Source: Meconema thalassinum
Taxonomy: Eukaryota > Arthropoda > Insecta > Orthoptera > Tettigoniidae
Length of the DNA: 64,000 bases
Assembly (NCBI GenBank): GCA_946902985.2
Contig: OX336389.2
Location: 342,276,444-342,340,443, forward strand
Direction: 5' to 3'
In this document: positions 1 through 9,640 of the stretch, in pieces
Layout: every line of letters begins with the position of its first letter
Numbering within the stretch: the first letter of the stretch is position 1
The notes under the pieces: generated by a model
The model's database searches: none
Told to the model about the DNA's origin: nothing
What the model saw: only the letters and a program-made list of their open reading frames with translations
Program-made: the position numbers and the translations under genes

Positions 1-1
1 C

Positions 2-766
2 AGAGACAAGTTTACTGATATTAATGATTTTAAAATGAAATTCTGTGAAAAGTTCTGGAATGAGGTTATTCAGTCGCAGCATCGTGAGGGAGTAGTGTGT
101 GGTAAATATAACCCTAAAGGAAGCTCCACCATGACCGAATACTTTTTAGGGCAGGTATTAGTGTGTAAATATCTGGATGGCTTGAAGGAGGAAAGTGATG
201 TGGTGAGGTTGCTACTTAGGCACTTTCCCTATAGGATCAAGGAGGCTGCTTGTATCCAGAATGTAAAGACTATATCGCAAGTAGAAAATTTGTTAAGCAC
301 ATTTGATGCACTAGGGAGAGGGGGTTATGAGGACAATTTCATTAGGAACCAGGGTAATAATAATAATAGACCTAATGAAGCCAGGCATCAGGAAGTTCAA
401 GGGAACGGTGGCGAAGGGGCCAACGCTCAAAATAGAAATAATTATAATCAGCTAAATCAGAACAGAGGAAATGGCTATGGTAATCAGTATCAAGGGAGGA
501 ACAATGATTTCAGGGGAAATCAAGGGAGGAACAATGATTACAGGGGAAATCAAGGGAGGAACAATGATTTCAGGGGAAATCAAGGGAGAAATTATAATGA
601 CAATAATTACAACCAGAATAGGGGTCAAGGAAGAGGACAGCCTAGTGGTAGTAATATACAGCCAAACAATGACAACACAGCCCAGAACAACCAGACCAGT
701 TCAGTTGTTAGTAGTACTACGGCCAGCTGTAGCGGTTCTTTAAACGCGAACCAGGCTGCGAAGTAA
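2..766 (+). CDS. gag: Gag, C-terminal part (capsid and Asn/Arg/Gly-rich tail), copy A
   Basis: Structural protein that packages the element RNA. The visible part begins in the capsid-like region (FCEKFWNE..., FLGQVLVCKYLDGL) and continues into a long Asn/Gln/Arg/Gly-rich tail with near-identical units of the type NQGRNNDFRG. No CCHC zinc knuckle is present; the RGG-like tail probably does the RNA binding, which is inference. The frame is open from the window edge to a TAA at 764-766. Just before the stop it crosses a -1 slippery heptamer at 739-745, through which pol would be expressed. Compared with copy B this gag is undamaged in the part that can be seen. Confidence 0.85.
   Translation, partial: RDKFTDINDFKMKFCEKFWNEVIQSQHREGVVCGKYNPKGSSTMTEYFLGQVLVCKYLDGLKEESDVVRLLLRHFPYRIKEAACIQNVKTISQVENLLSTFDALGRGGYEDNFIRNQGNNNNRPNEARHQEVQGNGGEGANAQNRNNYNQLNQNRGNGYGNQYQGRNNDFRGNQGRNNDYRGNQGRNNDFRGNQGRNYNDNNYNQNRGQGRGQPSGSNIQPNNDNTAQNNQTSSVVSSTTASCSGSLNANQAAK
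739..745 (+). promoter_or_regulatory. -1 ribosomal frameshift heptamer TTTAAAC between gag and pol
   Basis: In the gag frame the bases read T TTA AAC, the exact X XXY YYZ layout of -1 slippery sites. The pol frame is open from 733 and is the -1 frame relative to gag, so a slip here joins the two. The gag stop follows 19 bases downstream at 764-766. I cannot fold the downstream sequence, so a stimulatory pseudoknot is not shown. Confidence 0.8.
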
Positions 767-2922
767 GGTCTGAATCTCAGTCTGTAGCATGCCCTGTCCA
801 TACAATTATACAGGAACCCTATGACCTAAATGTAAGAAATGAATTATTACATGAACTAAATGATGAAGGTATTATTCAGGAAGTGGTTAGTAAGAGCCCC
901 ATAGTTAAATTTAACGTGTCCGAGGCGTACACAGATGTTTTAATTGATAGTGGTTGTATGAAGAGTTGCATAAGTAGTGCATTTTATGATAAAATGAAAG
1001 GAACTGGAGTAAATTTTGAGGAGATGCCAATTAAAAGCACTTTTGTTATCACAGCTGTTGGGAAGAGGTCTAAAGTAATTTCTAAGCAAGTTTTAGTAGA
1101 CATTAAAATTAATAATCATGTAGAGAAGCAGATTTGTCTTGTAATTCCAAATTTAGTATTCAGTGTTATCTTGGGTTCAGAGTGGCTAAGTAGAGTGTCG
1201 GGTAACTTATGTTATGATGTAGGGAGTTTGAAATTTAAATGGGGTGATTCTGAAGTAGAAGTAGCGTTCAATGACCGTATTCAGAGGAGTAGTATTGTAG
1301 GTGTGATTTGTACTTTAAATGAGATATCGCCAGCCGTAGAGCGGGGTTCTCCATGTTTTGTGGGCAGTGTGATTACGAACGGAAGTCTAGAGGACTCGTT
1401 ACGTGAGGCTGCATTTCAGGGAAATATAGAGGTGGAACAATATGTTCGGCTCTATGATGTGTTATGGTGTAATAGGAGAGTTTTTGAGGATCGCATTGGT
1501 ATGGCCAATTGCTATACACATTCATTGAACGTTATTGATAGGTCAGTATTCACAGGACATAGATATCCTGTACCTTTCGCTTATCAGAGTGCAGTTGAGG
1601 CACAAATTAACCAGATGCTTGAAGATGGGATTATTGAGCATTCTAACAGTCCATATGTTAATTCTTTGATAACGGTACCCAAGACCGACGGCACTGTTCG
1701 TATTTGTTTAGACGCTCGTTTGGTTAACAGTAGAATTAGTTCAGATCAGCTGAAATCTATGTCAATAGAGGAATTAATGCAAACATTTGAGGGGAAGAAG
1801 TATTTCACTTGTGTAGATTTGAGTTCCAGTTTTTGGCAAGTGCCACTTATGTACGAAGATAGACCATTTACAGCTTTTAGTCATAAATATAACCTTTATC
1901 AATTTTGTAGAACACCTTATGGGTTAAAGAGTAGTTCAGCAGCTTTAATTAGGGCTTTAAACATCGCATTAGTGGATGACACAGGAGAGTTTGTAACCAT
2001 TTACATAGATGATATGGTAATTAGTTCACGCAGTTTTGAGGAGCATCTACGTCATTTAGATATAGTTTTTCAGAATTTAGATCAGGCAGGGTTCACTTTG
2101 AAGCTGTCTAAGTCGTCATTCTGTCAGTCAGAAGTGACATTTTTAGGTCATAGAGTGTCGAGTAGAGGTGTTACACCAGAAGAAAGTAGGGTTAATAAGA
2201 TACTTAACGCAGAGGTGCCACAGAATGTTAAACAGTTAAAAACTTACCTGGGAATTTGCAACTTTTTCAGGAGGTTCGTTCTTAAATACTCAGGGTTGGT
2301 AGAACCATTCAGGGAATTGCTTAAAAGTGGGACTCGGTGGAGATGGGAGTCCAAGCATGATCAGGCTTTTAGAGCGCTGAAGGAAGGTTTTGAGAAAGCT
2401 GTAGTGCTGAAATATCCGTTAAAAGATAAGGAATATGTGGTTATGACAGATGCTTCACATATAGGCATTGCTGGAGTATTATGGCAGAAAGATGATGAGG
2501 GTAATCTGTGCATTGTATCTTTAGCCTCGCGAGGACTGACAGCAGCGGAGAAAAGATACACGATTACTGAGTTAGAGCTTTTAGGTATTGTTTTCAGTTT
2601 AGGGAAATTTAGAATGTATTTAGTAGGGGGGAAATTTGAGATCCACACAGATCACCATGCATTACTGTATATGAGGACTTGTAAACTCAGTTCTAACAGA
2701 GTTAGTAGGTGGATTCTTGCTCTGCAGGAATACGAATTCACAGTAAAATATATTAAAGGTAAAGATAACATTCTTGCAGACATGCTATCGAGGGACACTA
2801 ATTTATGTAGGGATTATCCTGTGGTTAAAGCAGAGGACGGTATTTTAATATGTGCATGTGTGGACAGTAGCAACAGGGCATCGTTACAGACACTGAGAAA
2901 TATGCTAGGTAGAGCAACGTGA
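739..2922 (+). CDS. pol: Pol: protease, reverse transcriptase, RNase H (no integrase core), copy A
   Basis: Expressed by -1 frameshift from gag; there is no need for its own start codon. Domains in order: aspartic protease with VLIDSG at about 940-957 and its distal VILGSEWL; Ty3-type reverse transcriptase with CVDLSSSFWQVPL (motif A), YGLKSSSAAL (motif B) and YIDD at 2002-2013; RNase H with MTDAS near 2443, TELELLG and HTDHHALL. The chain keeps all expected catalytic acids. It ends at TGA 2920-2922, where one extra base relative to copy C shifts it out of the integrase-tail frame. The usual zinc finger and DDE integrase core (~300 residues) are absent: RNase H is followed directly by the integrase tail. 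Confidence 0.9.
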   Translation, partial: FKREPGCEVRSESQSVACPVHTIIQEPYDLNVRNELLHELNDEGIIQEVVSKSPIVKFNVSEAYTDVLIDSGCMKSCISSAFYDKMKGTGVNFEEMPIKSTFVITAVGKRSKVISKQVLVDIKINNHVEKQICLVIPNLVFSVILGSEWLSRVSGNLCYDVGSLKFKWGDSEVEVAFNDRIQRSSIVGVICTLNEISPAVERGSPCFVGSVITNGSLEDSLREAAFQGNIEVEQYVRLYDVLWCNRRVFEDRIGMANCYTHSLNVIDRSVFTGHRYPVPFAYQSAVEAQINQMLEDGIIEHSNSPYVNSLITVPKTDGTVRICLDARLVNSRISSDQLKSMSIEELMQTFEGKKYFTCVDLSSSFWQVPLMYEDRPFTAFSHKYNLYQFCRTPYGLKSSSAALIRALNIALVDDTGEFVTIYIDDMVISSRSFEEHLRHLDIVFQNLDQAGFTLKLSKSSFCQSEVTFLGHRVSSRGVTPEESRVNKILNAEVPQNVKQLKTYLGICNFFRRFVLKYSGLVEPFRELLKSGTRWRWESKHDQAFRALKEGFEKAVVLKYPLKDKEYVVMTDASHIGIAGVLWQKDDEGNLCIVSLASRGLTAAEKRYTITELELLGIVFSLGKFRMYLVGGKFEIHTDHHALLYMRTCKLSSNRVSRWILALQEYEFTVKYIKGKDNILADMLSRDTNLCRDYPVVKAEDGILICACVDSSNRASLQTLRNMLGRAT

Positions 2923-3088
2923 TTACGTTCATTTAAGGGAGCCACTTGCACGGTTGGAAGCAGGTGACGGAGAAACATTTATAGTTTCCAAACGTATAGG
3001 GAAAACAGCATATGTGCTGGAGAATAGTGAGGGAAACAGATTATACGGAACGTATAATATACATAGTCTACGAAAATATGTGTCATAA
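2909..3088 (+). pseudogene. Integrase C-terminal tail (GPY/F-like) left after core deletion, copy A
   Basis: This frame reads from a VEQRD linker into LARLEAGDGETFIVSKRIG, then a TAYVLEN segment and SLRKYVS before TAA at 3086-3088. That pattern is the C-terminal domain that closes Ty3-type integrases. The sequence jumps from the RNase H/integrase linker straight into this domain, so the HHCC finger and catalytic core have been removed in between. One inserted base near 2909 puts the tail out of frame with pol in this copy. Copies B and C have the same join. Confidence 0.75.
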
Positions 3089-4157
3089 AGTGAGTGTGTT
3101 TAGCTGGCGAGCCAGCCTATCAAATGAGTAAGTGTGGTATTTGGTGCGTGGGAGGATCTGGTCTTAAGGCAGGCGTATCAGAAGTCACACAGGGGGGTAG
3201 TATGTAAGTAAATGAGAGTTTTTAAGGTACAGGGAAATATGACGGGATTGTCGGATGCTGTTGAGCACTAAATTGTCTCGATGCACCAAGGCCATTTTGG
3301 CAGCGCTGATGGGTTCCCATTTATCTCCAAGAGATGGGGGAGCGCTTGTATAGGGCTTGTTAGCTTAAGGCGTCCACGAGATAAAAGATGGGCCATCAGA
3401 ATGCGGGACAGTCCTTCATGAAACTCATACATATCAGCACACGTGATTTCTGTTTACGGCCTCGCCATGTAAGATTTGTAAGTGTGTAATTTAAGATAAT
3501 ATGTACAATGGTATTATTTGTGTGAGGAGAAATGGTCTGTGTTCAGAACTAGTATTAAGTAGAATATGGTTAACGGGAACTTAACAAGACAGGGCGATTA
3601 CGGCACAGAAATATTTGGTGTTATATGTAATGCACATTTACTGTTTTTTTTTTTCAGAAGTCAATATTAATTTAATCTACTTCAAAGAGAGATTAAGTAT
3701 TATGGTCACGAGGCGCTGCCACAATAGTGTGATCGTGTGCTCAGTGATAAGTGGGATTAAATGTCACCATAAGGAGGGGACCTCCAGTGAAATTAGGAAG
3801 TTCTAGGGTGATATAAATATATCAGAACACCTTCAATGCGTGTGATATGACATCATAAATACATAGTGCTCACACATTAATTATGTCTATTTCTCCAACA
3901 TAGAGAAATTTGAGAGGCGGAAATATCCGTGGAACACTATTCCATATGTAAAACATTGGACTGGTTGCAATGTGCAATCCATAGTGACAACAAACTTTGA
4001 CGCAGAGTGCGTGAAGAAAAAATATGAGTATATATCTGTAATTTAGGGTGATTTCATTTATGTAATATGTATTTTGGATGGGGTTTATTAACGTGTCTGG
4101 GATAATCGGATAATGGACCGTCGTCACGGTAAATCATCCGATGATCCGAGGCGAATA
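3089..4157 (+). other. 3' non-coding region of copy A
   Basis: About 1.07 kb between the integrase tail and the 3' LTR with no convincing reading frame and no envelope gene. At about 3642-3658 a run of T followed by CAG looks like a strong splice acceptor and is kept in copies B and C. Directly before the LTR there is only a weak purine stretch (GAGGCGAA), not a typical polypurine tract. Confidence 0.6.
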
Positions 4158-5549
4158 TGTAACGTGTTTTTCGAGGGGTTTTATGCAACTGGCATAAGTC
4201 AGTAGGAAGCCATTCTATATTTATTTACGCGGCAAATTGTTCAGCCAAGAGAATTTTTCATGTTAATTTATTATTATTATTAATTTATTATAATAATTAT
4301 TAAGGTATTTTCGGAGCATTTTATAAAAATTATTAGCATTCAGATAGGTTTTCTATGTCTTAGAAAACGCTATCAAGCAAATTATTACGAACGACAATAT
4401 TATAGAAAATTATGTGATTACGGAATTTTACGGAGTTTTCGTCAGTTAGGGTATATCGAGAGACGTGACTCACTGGGATTTCAAGTACAAGCTGATTCCT
4501 GTCGAGAAGTATTACGCAAGGCTGGGTCGCAAGGTCTAGAAAAGGCGAATTGTTGGGACGGAAATCGACTTCTCCCTCTCGCGCGCCGAGTGTAATGAGG
4601 CAGAGGAGGGGAACTAGCGGCGTGCTCAGCCAATCAGTGGAGGCAACGTAAGCTGGAAGACGGTACCATGGTGGGGGAGCCAACGTGTGGATATATCGTT
4701 CGACGCGCCGTCGAACGAGGACTATCTGTGTAGAACTTGCGGAGTACGGTTGCAAGTGCGTGTCGCTCCGATGTTCAGTGGAGTTGAAGACTAACTTTTG
4801 CAAAACTTAACCAGTGCGGTTGTACGAGTGTTTGGGTCCGAGGTACGGACCATAGAATTATCTAATCTACCAGAATATCATCAAATTCCGACGGAGATGA
4901 CGACGTCCAGGAGACTGTGGGAGGCTCACAGCATCATCAAGTACGAGGGAAATGCTTTGGCAATTTCCAGTGGTAAGCGCAAATGACGCAGAAATACGCA
5001 ATCTCTCATTTTTCTTTGTTTTACATTTCATATTTCAGTAACTTCATAGCTTGGAAATAAGAGTAAAATCAATTTATCAGACTCCGTTTTCACGTAATTC
5101 TCTATCGGTAATATTCAAATCACAACGCTCCAATTTAAATTTTGTACTTATTATTATTATTAATTTTGCTATACTTGTTTTATATAATAAATTCATTTCT
5201 TTTACAATGCAATCTTTGCTTTCAGTAGGTAGCATTAGATATAGACCAATTCCTTCTCCTGATACAATTGTTTGTTGGGTTAATGATCAAATCATACCAC
5301 GATCTGAGTGAATAGTGTCTTGAAGGTGTTCTGCCAGAGCTAGACGTTGTTAAATACAAATTTAGATTTCAACATTGCATTGAGGTCTTGGCGCCCATTA
5401 AAACAACATAGCTTAGGCAAAGGTAAACAGTTACATTTATCTCCCAACAGTGTGGGCTAGCCAAACTGCCACATTGTACGCTCAACGTGTGGGCTGTCAA
5501 AAGGTTACATTTGTACGCTCAACGTGGAGCAAAGTAAATACCGTTTCAC
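4158..5549 (+). repeat. 3' LTR of copy A
   Basis: Starts TGTAACG like the other four LTRs. It has a CCAAT box at 4630-4634, a TATA-like ATATAT near 4691-4696 and an AATAAA in the ATT-rich stretch. Two PBS-like units follow the sequence near 5440-5549 and the exact end is ambiguous. The following 200 bases to 5750 show nothing I recognise. Confidence 0.85.
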
Positions 5550-5750
5550 TTGTCATCCCAGCCTAAGCAGAACTGCTACAACGTGTGCTGGCATGTACTG
5601 TAGAATTTAGAGCACGCACCACCAACTTTGAGCTCCCAAATGCCCCCTTAAAAAGGAGTTGCGAAAAATTAGACCTCCATTACCATTTTCAGCGTAAAAA
5701 GACCTTCACGACTATGTAAAAATAAAACCAAAATTCGCCGTCCGACTTCG

Positions 5751-5848
5751 TACCATTCCCTCGTAAGAGGCGATGGTTAGATTATGTGTTGAACAAATTT
5801 AAAGTGAGAGGTGTAGAAGCAGAGGTGGCTGCAGTGCTAACTGCTGAT
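5751..5848 (+). pseudogene. LINE C-terminus remnant, left half, cut by hAT-like insertion
   Basis: A frame reading PRKRRWLDYVLNKF and onward resembles the extreme C-terminus of RTE-like LINE polyproteins (the RP..RWLD motif). It is open to the hAT-like insertion point and resumes in frame at 27218 after one copy of the target duplication, ending at TAA 27257-27259. That continuity supports both the LINE call and the insertion call. Confidence 0.5.
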
Positions 5849-5916
5849 CAGTAGCGTAGCCAGGATCGGCCAATGGGAGGGGTTATAGGTACTCAAGCCA
5901 AATTCTACAAGCATTT

Positions 5917-6237
5917 AGTCCCCGCACTAGTCAAACGTGCACCATGGCCGCGAGGGCAGCTGTGGTAAGTACGGATATCGTACATTCGAATCCCGGTGCT
6001 GAAAGCGGTTATCTGAGTGTGTTTTCCCCGTGTTTTCCACACTCCCTACAGGAAATTGCCGGGATAGTACCTTGCTCAAGTCCCGGAGCGTCTACTCCAT
6101 CCCTGTCCCAGATACATTTACACACACAACTACAATCATCACAGCAATACAGGCTGCCAGAGAGCTTCAACACACTCCCAACTACACGGGGCTGATGACC
6201 AAGGTGTCTCAAGCCCCTCAAATGAATTAACTACAGC
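5917..6237 (+). mobile_element. tRNA-derived SINE
   Basis: Flanked by TCTACAAGCATTT (5904-5916) and TCTACAAGTATTT (6238-6250), a 13-bp duplication with one mismatch. The head has a B-box-like ATTCGAATCCCGG and the body has the central motif GTGTTTTCC...GCCGGGATAGTACC shared with other SINEs in the window. Open frames across it are incidental. Confidence 0.75.
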
Positions 6238-6250
6238 TCTACAAGTATTT

Positions 6251-7514
6251 CCATTTCTCTATGAGATATTATTACACAGGAAATTTTCATGTATTTTAAT
6301 CCCGAATTTTTCGAGTAATACAATATGCTCAAAAGACAAATCAAATCAGTTCTTTAAAAAATTAAGTTAATTTTTGACCAAAATGACTCACCTCAATGGT
6401 AAATCTAGAACATTCCTGTTCCCCTGACAGGAACAAAATAAACTCAAATATATCTGTGCTACTAACATGAAGACTGCGTATCTCTCAACAAGAGAAATTA
6501 TTTACAGAGGTCTCAGCAAAAGTGGGCATGTCCTCTCACGATGTATCGTGTTTATTTATGAGTAATTCAATACCGGTTCTCATTTTCATGATTATTCAGT
6601 TTTTCCAACAAGATCCTGTGCTTTATACTGCAATTAGCCCTGAATGTCTAAACTATCATTTTCGAAGATTTTTTTCACCTACCAAGGTCCTTCTTACCTT
6701 ACAAATGCTACATGCAGCCGGAAAAAGGTTTCATTGCTTACAATACTAAGGCGACAAATTTCACTCATTCGTAACCGGGAGATAACCGTAATTCGGGGAA
6801 TTGCTGGACATATATTTACGTAATATGAATCAACTCGGCTGACGCTTATCTCATGCTCAAGATGTTAATAATGATCCCAAAATTAGTGTTAATGTACTCA
6901 TAGAATTTTCTAAGTCTTTATTAAATCGAGTTATTTTTAATAAAAACTAGAATAAAAGAAAAGGAACGCTAATATTGTCCCGCTGTGTGGGATTCAAAAT
7001 TATTTGGCGCTAGCCTCAGTTTGAAATAAGCTATAAGTTATTTCGCAAGGGTAATGTTAGATTGGCAACTCTGAGAGGACGGAGTTGTATTACCACAGTC
7101 TAAAATACATAGTCGCGAAGCTCGCTGCACTACGAAATTGCATCCTCTTTCTAGGTGAAGCGACACTAGCGCTCGCGGCGGCCAGCAAACTGGCAACTGC
7201 CTTGAGCACGTTATTCGCGGAACAGATGATTTCACTTTTGCAAGGGCTTTTTGAATTTTAACTCACCTGAGTGATTATTTCCATTGTTAACATAAGTCAC
7301 GTTAAATCACCAACTACTACAGAAAAAAGCCACAATGTTGATACTGTACACTTTTAATTCATAGAAACATAAAAAGAATGCTTTGTTATTATTAGTTCAG
7401 TCCTCTATAAGTATCCCTAGGTACAGTTGTATGATGTATTTAATGACTCTTACGTAGAATGCATAGTCCATACTAGTTATAAATTCATGTATTTGTTTTA
7501 ATGATAGTCGCTGG
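6251..7514. other. No recognisable gene
   Basis: Interior of the hAT-like element. I see no transposase motif, tRNA-like head or clear repeat here. Confidence 0.5.
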
Positions 7515-7925
7515 TATCTCTACATAAAACCAAGTCCACGATTCCTGGATGTAACCGGTAATCTCTAAATCCACTGAATGGATTTTGATGCGGTTTTCAC
7601 CATTCAGTAAAGAATTTCTCGAGGAAGGTTTCAGTAGGAAAACATTCAATTACGATCAAAGGAAGTTAGTTAATTAGTTGGTTATTGTTGTTTTAAGGGG
7701 TGGAACTACGAGGTCTTCTGCCCCTGACCAAAGGAAGCCGAGCAGTAACGATTTCAGTGAATCGTGTCGAAGGAAAACCTGCCGTCCGTGCGCCCTTTAA
7801 GTTTACGCTGGGTAAACCATTAAAAATATCCATATACTATGAGTGTAAGAATTGGTCAGCATGAAAAGTTCTACAAGGAAGTCCGCGACAGCATATCTTT
7901 ACCTTTAATACATCGCCAAGTGATT
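7515..7925 (+). repeat. Dispersed repeat, also at ~27930-28262
   Basis: Shares long blocks with 27930-28262, for example GGATTTTGATGCGGTTTTCA and the GGAAGCCGAGCAGTAACGA block. Both copies end at a TACATCGC motif. This copy is interrupted by a 64-bp insert at 7666-7729. Confidence 0.65.
7666..7729 (-). mobile_element. 64-bp retroelement 3'-end stub
   Basis: Flanked by AAAGGAAG on both sides (7658-7665 and 7730-7737) and absent from the second copy of the host repeat. It carries the TGTTTTAAGGGG motif also found near 37040 and 53170. Read on the minus strand it looks like an extremely 5'-truncated retroelement end. Confidence 0.55.
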
Positions 7926-8831
7926 TTACGTTTTAATTTCTTCCAACAATCTCCATTCAGTGGAAATTTAAATTACTAGCTTCGGAGCGAGATTACAAGC
8001 TAGCGAGGGAGCCCATCACCCCAGCTTCGGCCAGCATTAACTGTCGAGTCGTGTCGAGTTAAGACTTCAGAGAAGAGTAGACTATAAGTGTTTGGAGTTT
8101 CGCTGTTCACCTCGGCTTTTCTGAATAGCGTCTGAGACCTACCGTCCATGCTCCTTTTAAGCTTTCACTGAGTGACCCCTTTAAGATACCGGACGAAGCC
8201 AGGGTGGGTTGATAGTATGGGTATAATATAATATCAAATTCTTAACCATATCAAAAGCTAGTTATTCCGTTAACATTATAGTTAATTAGTAAAACTACCA
8301 GTGTGATTTGTGAAACGAAAAGTATAAACGGATCTTAAGGTCTTAAATGGCTCAATTATAGTGTAACGTGTTTTTCGAGGTTTTTTTATGCAACTGGCAT
8401 AAGTCAGTAGGAAGCCATTCTATATTTATTTACGCGGCAAATTGTTCAGCCAAGAGAATTTTTCATGTTAATTTATTATTATTATTAATTTATTATAATT
8501 ATTATTAAGGTATTTTCGGAGCATTTTATAAAAATTATTAGCATTCAGATAGGTTTTCTATGTCTTAGAAAACGCTATCAAGCAAATTATTACGAACGAC
8601 AATATCATAGAAAATTATGTGATTGCGGAATTTTACGGAGTTTTCGTCAGTTAGGATATTTTGAGAGATATGAGTCACTGGAAATTCATATACAGGATTA
8701 ATCTTGTCGGGAAGCATGACGCAATCTTGGGTTGCAGCGTCAAGAAAAGGCGGATGGTTGGAACGGAAATCGTCTTCATCATTCGCGCGCCGTGTGTAAT
8801 GAGCCTGAGAAGGGGAAGTAGTGGGGAGCAG

Positions 8832-8898
8832 CCAATCAGTGGAGACAACGTAAGCTGGAAGTCGGCTGAAGAGTGGGGGAGCCGACAGGTGCATATAT
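8832..8898 (+). promoter_or_regulatory. LTR promoter: CCAAT box and TATA box
   Basis: AGCCAATCAGTGG puts CCAAT at 8832-8836, and CATATAT at 8892-8898 is a TATA-like box about 60 bases on. Transcription would be expected ~30 bases after that, in the GGAACGAGGACTATC region. The same pair occurs in every LTR of the family (for example 15674-15678 with 15736-15740). Confidence 0.6.
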
Positions 8899-9174
8899 CG
8901 TTCGACGCGCCGTGGAACGAGGACTATCTGTGTAGAACTTAACGAGTACGGATGCACGCGGGAGTCGCTCCGATGTTCCGTGGAGTGGAGGACTAACTTT
9001 TGTAAAACTTAACCAGTGTGGTTGTACGAGTGTTTGGGTCCGATGTACGGACCATAGAATTATCTAATCTACCAGAATATCATCAAATAACGAAGAAGAT
9101 GGCGACGTCCAGGAGACTGTGGGAAGCACACAGCATCATCCAGTACGAGGGAAATGCTTTAGCAATTTCCAGTG

Positions 9175-9240
9175 GTAAGCGCAAATGACGCAGAAATACG
9201 CAATCTCTCATTATTCTTTGTTTTATATTTCATATTTCAG
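9175..9240 (+). other. Candidate 66-bp intron inside the LTR
   Basis: AGTG|GTAAGC at the left and a T-rich ATTTCAG at the right make good splice signals at a typical short-insect-intron length. It follows an ATG (9099) in the context AAGATGGCG that opens only a short frame. The layout is present in all five LTRs. Confidence 0.35.
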
Positions 9241-9396
9241 TAACTTCATAGCTTGGGAATGAGAGTAAAATCAATAATTTATCAGACTCCGTTTTCACGT
9301 AATTTTCTATCGGTAATATTAAAATCGCAACGCTCCTATTTAAATTTTATACTTATTATTATTATTATTATTAATTTCGCTATACTTGTTTTATAT

Positions 9397-9402
9397 AATA
9401 AA
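9397..9402 (+). terminator. LTR polyadenylation signal AATAAA
   Basis: AATAAA lies about 500 bases downstream of the TATA box, after an ATT microsatellite. It is repeated in the other LTRs and is the best candidate for 3'-end formation. Confidence 0.5.
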
Positions 9403-9640
9403 TTCATTTCTTTTACAATGCAATCTTTGCTTTCAGTAGGTAGCATTAGATATAGACCAATTCCTTCTCCTGATACAATTGTTTGTTGGGTTAATGATCA
9501 AATCATACCACGATCTGAGTGAATAGATTCTTGAAGGTGTTCTGCCAGAGCTAGACGTTGTTAAATACAAATTTAGATTTCAGCATTGCATTGAGGTCTT
9601 GGCGTCCATTAAAACAACATAGCTTAGGCAAAGGTCAACA

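Larger units (their letters stand above)
1..5549 (+). mobile_element. Ty3-like LTR retrotransposon, copy A, 5' part outside window
   Basis: The copy enters the window inside gag and runs through pol, a ~1-kb 3' non-coding stretch and the 3' LTR. It is nearly collinear with copies B and C further along, which share the same gag, pol, integrase tail and LTR. Its right border is not certain: the LTR may end after TTACA at 5509 or after the next repeat unit near 5549. Without the 5' end no target duplication can be checked. It lies just left of the hAT-like element that contains copies B and C. Confidence 0.9.

Noticed and set aside
471..743. Second frame overlapping the gag tail (also near 23542-23778)
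   Set aside because: A by-product of the repetitive tail in another frame, with Ile/Met/Thr repeats and no motif.
3089..4157. Envelope gene of the Ty3-like element
   Set aside because: No signal peptide, membrane anchor or long frame in any of the three copies.
4360..4803. Antisense open frames in the LTRs (also 8565-8957 and 15407-15799) and plus-strand frames at 19378-19632 and 26250-26573
   Set aside because: They lie across promoter and minisatellite sequence, change length with the 69-bp repeat number and have no domain. Conservation follows from LTR identity.
6522..6749. 75-codon frame inside the 21-kb hAT-like shell
   Set aside because: No hAT dimerisation or catalytic motif and no start or splice context; likely chance.
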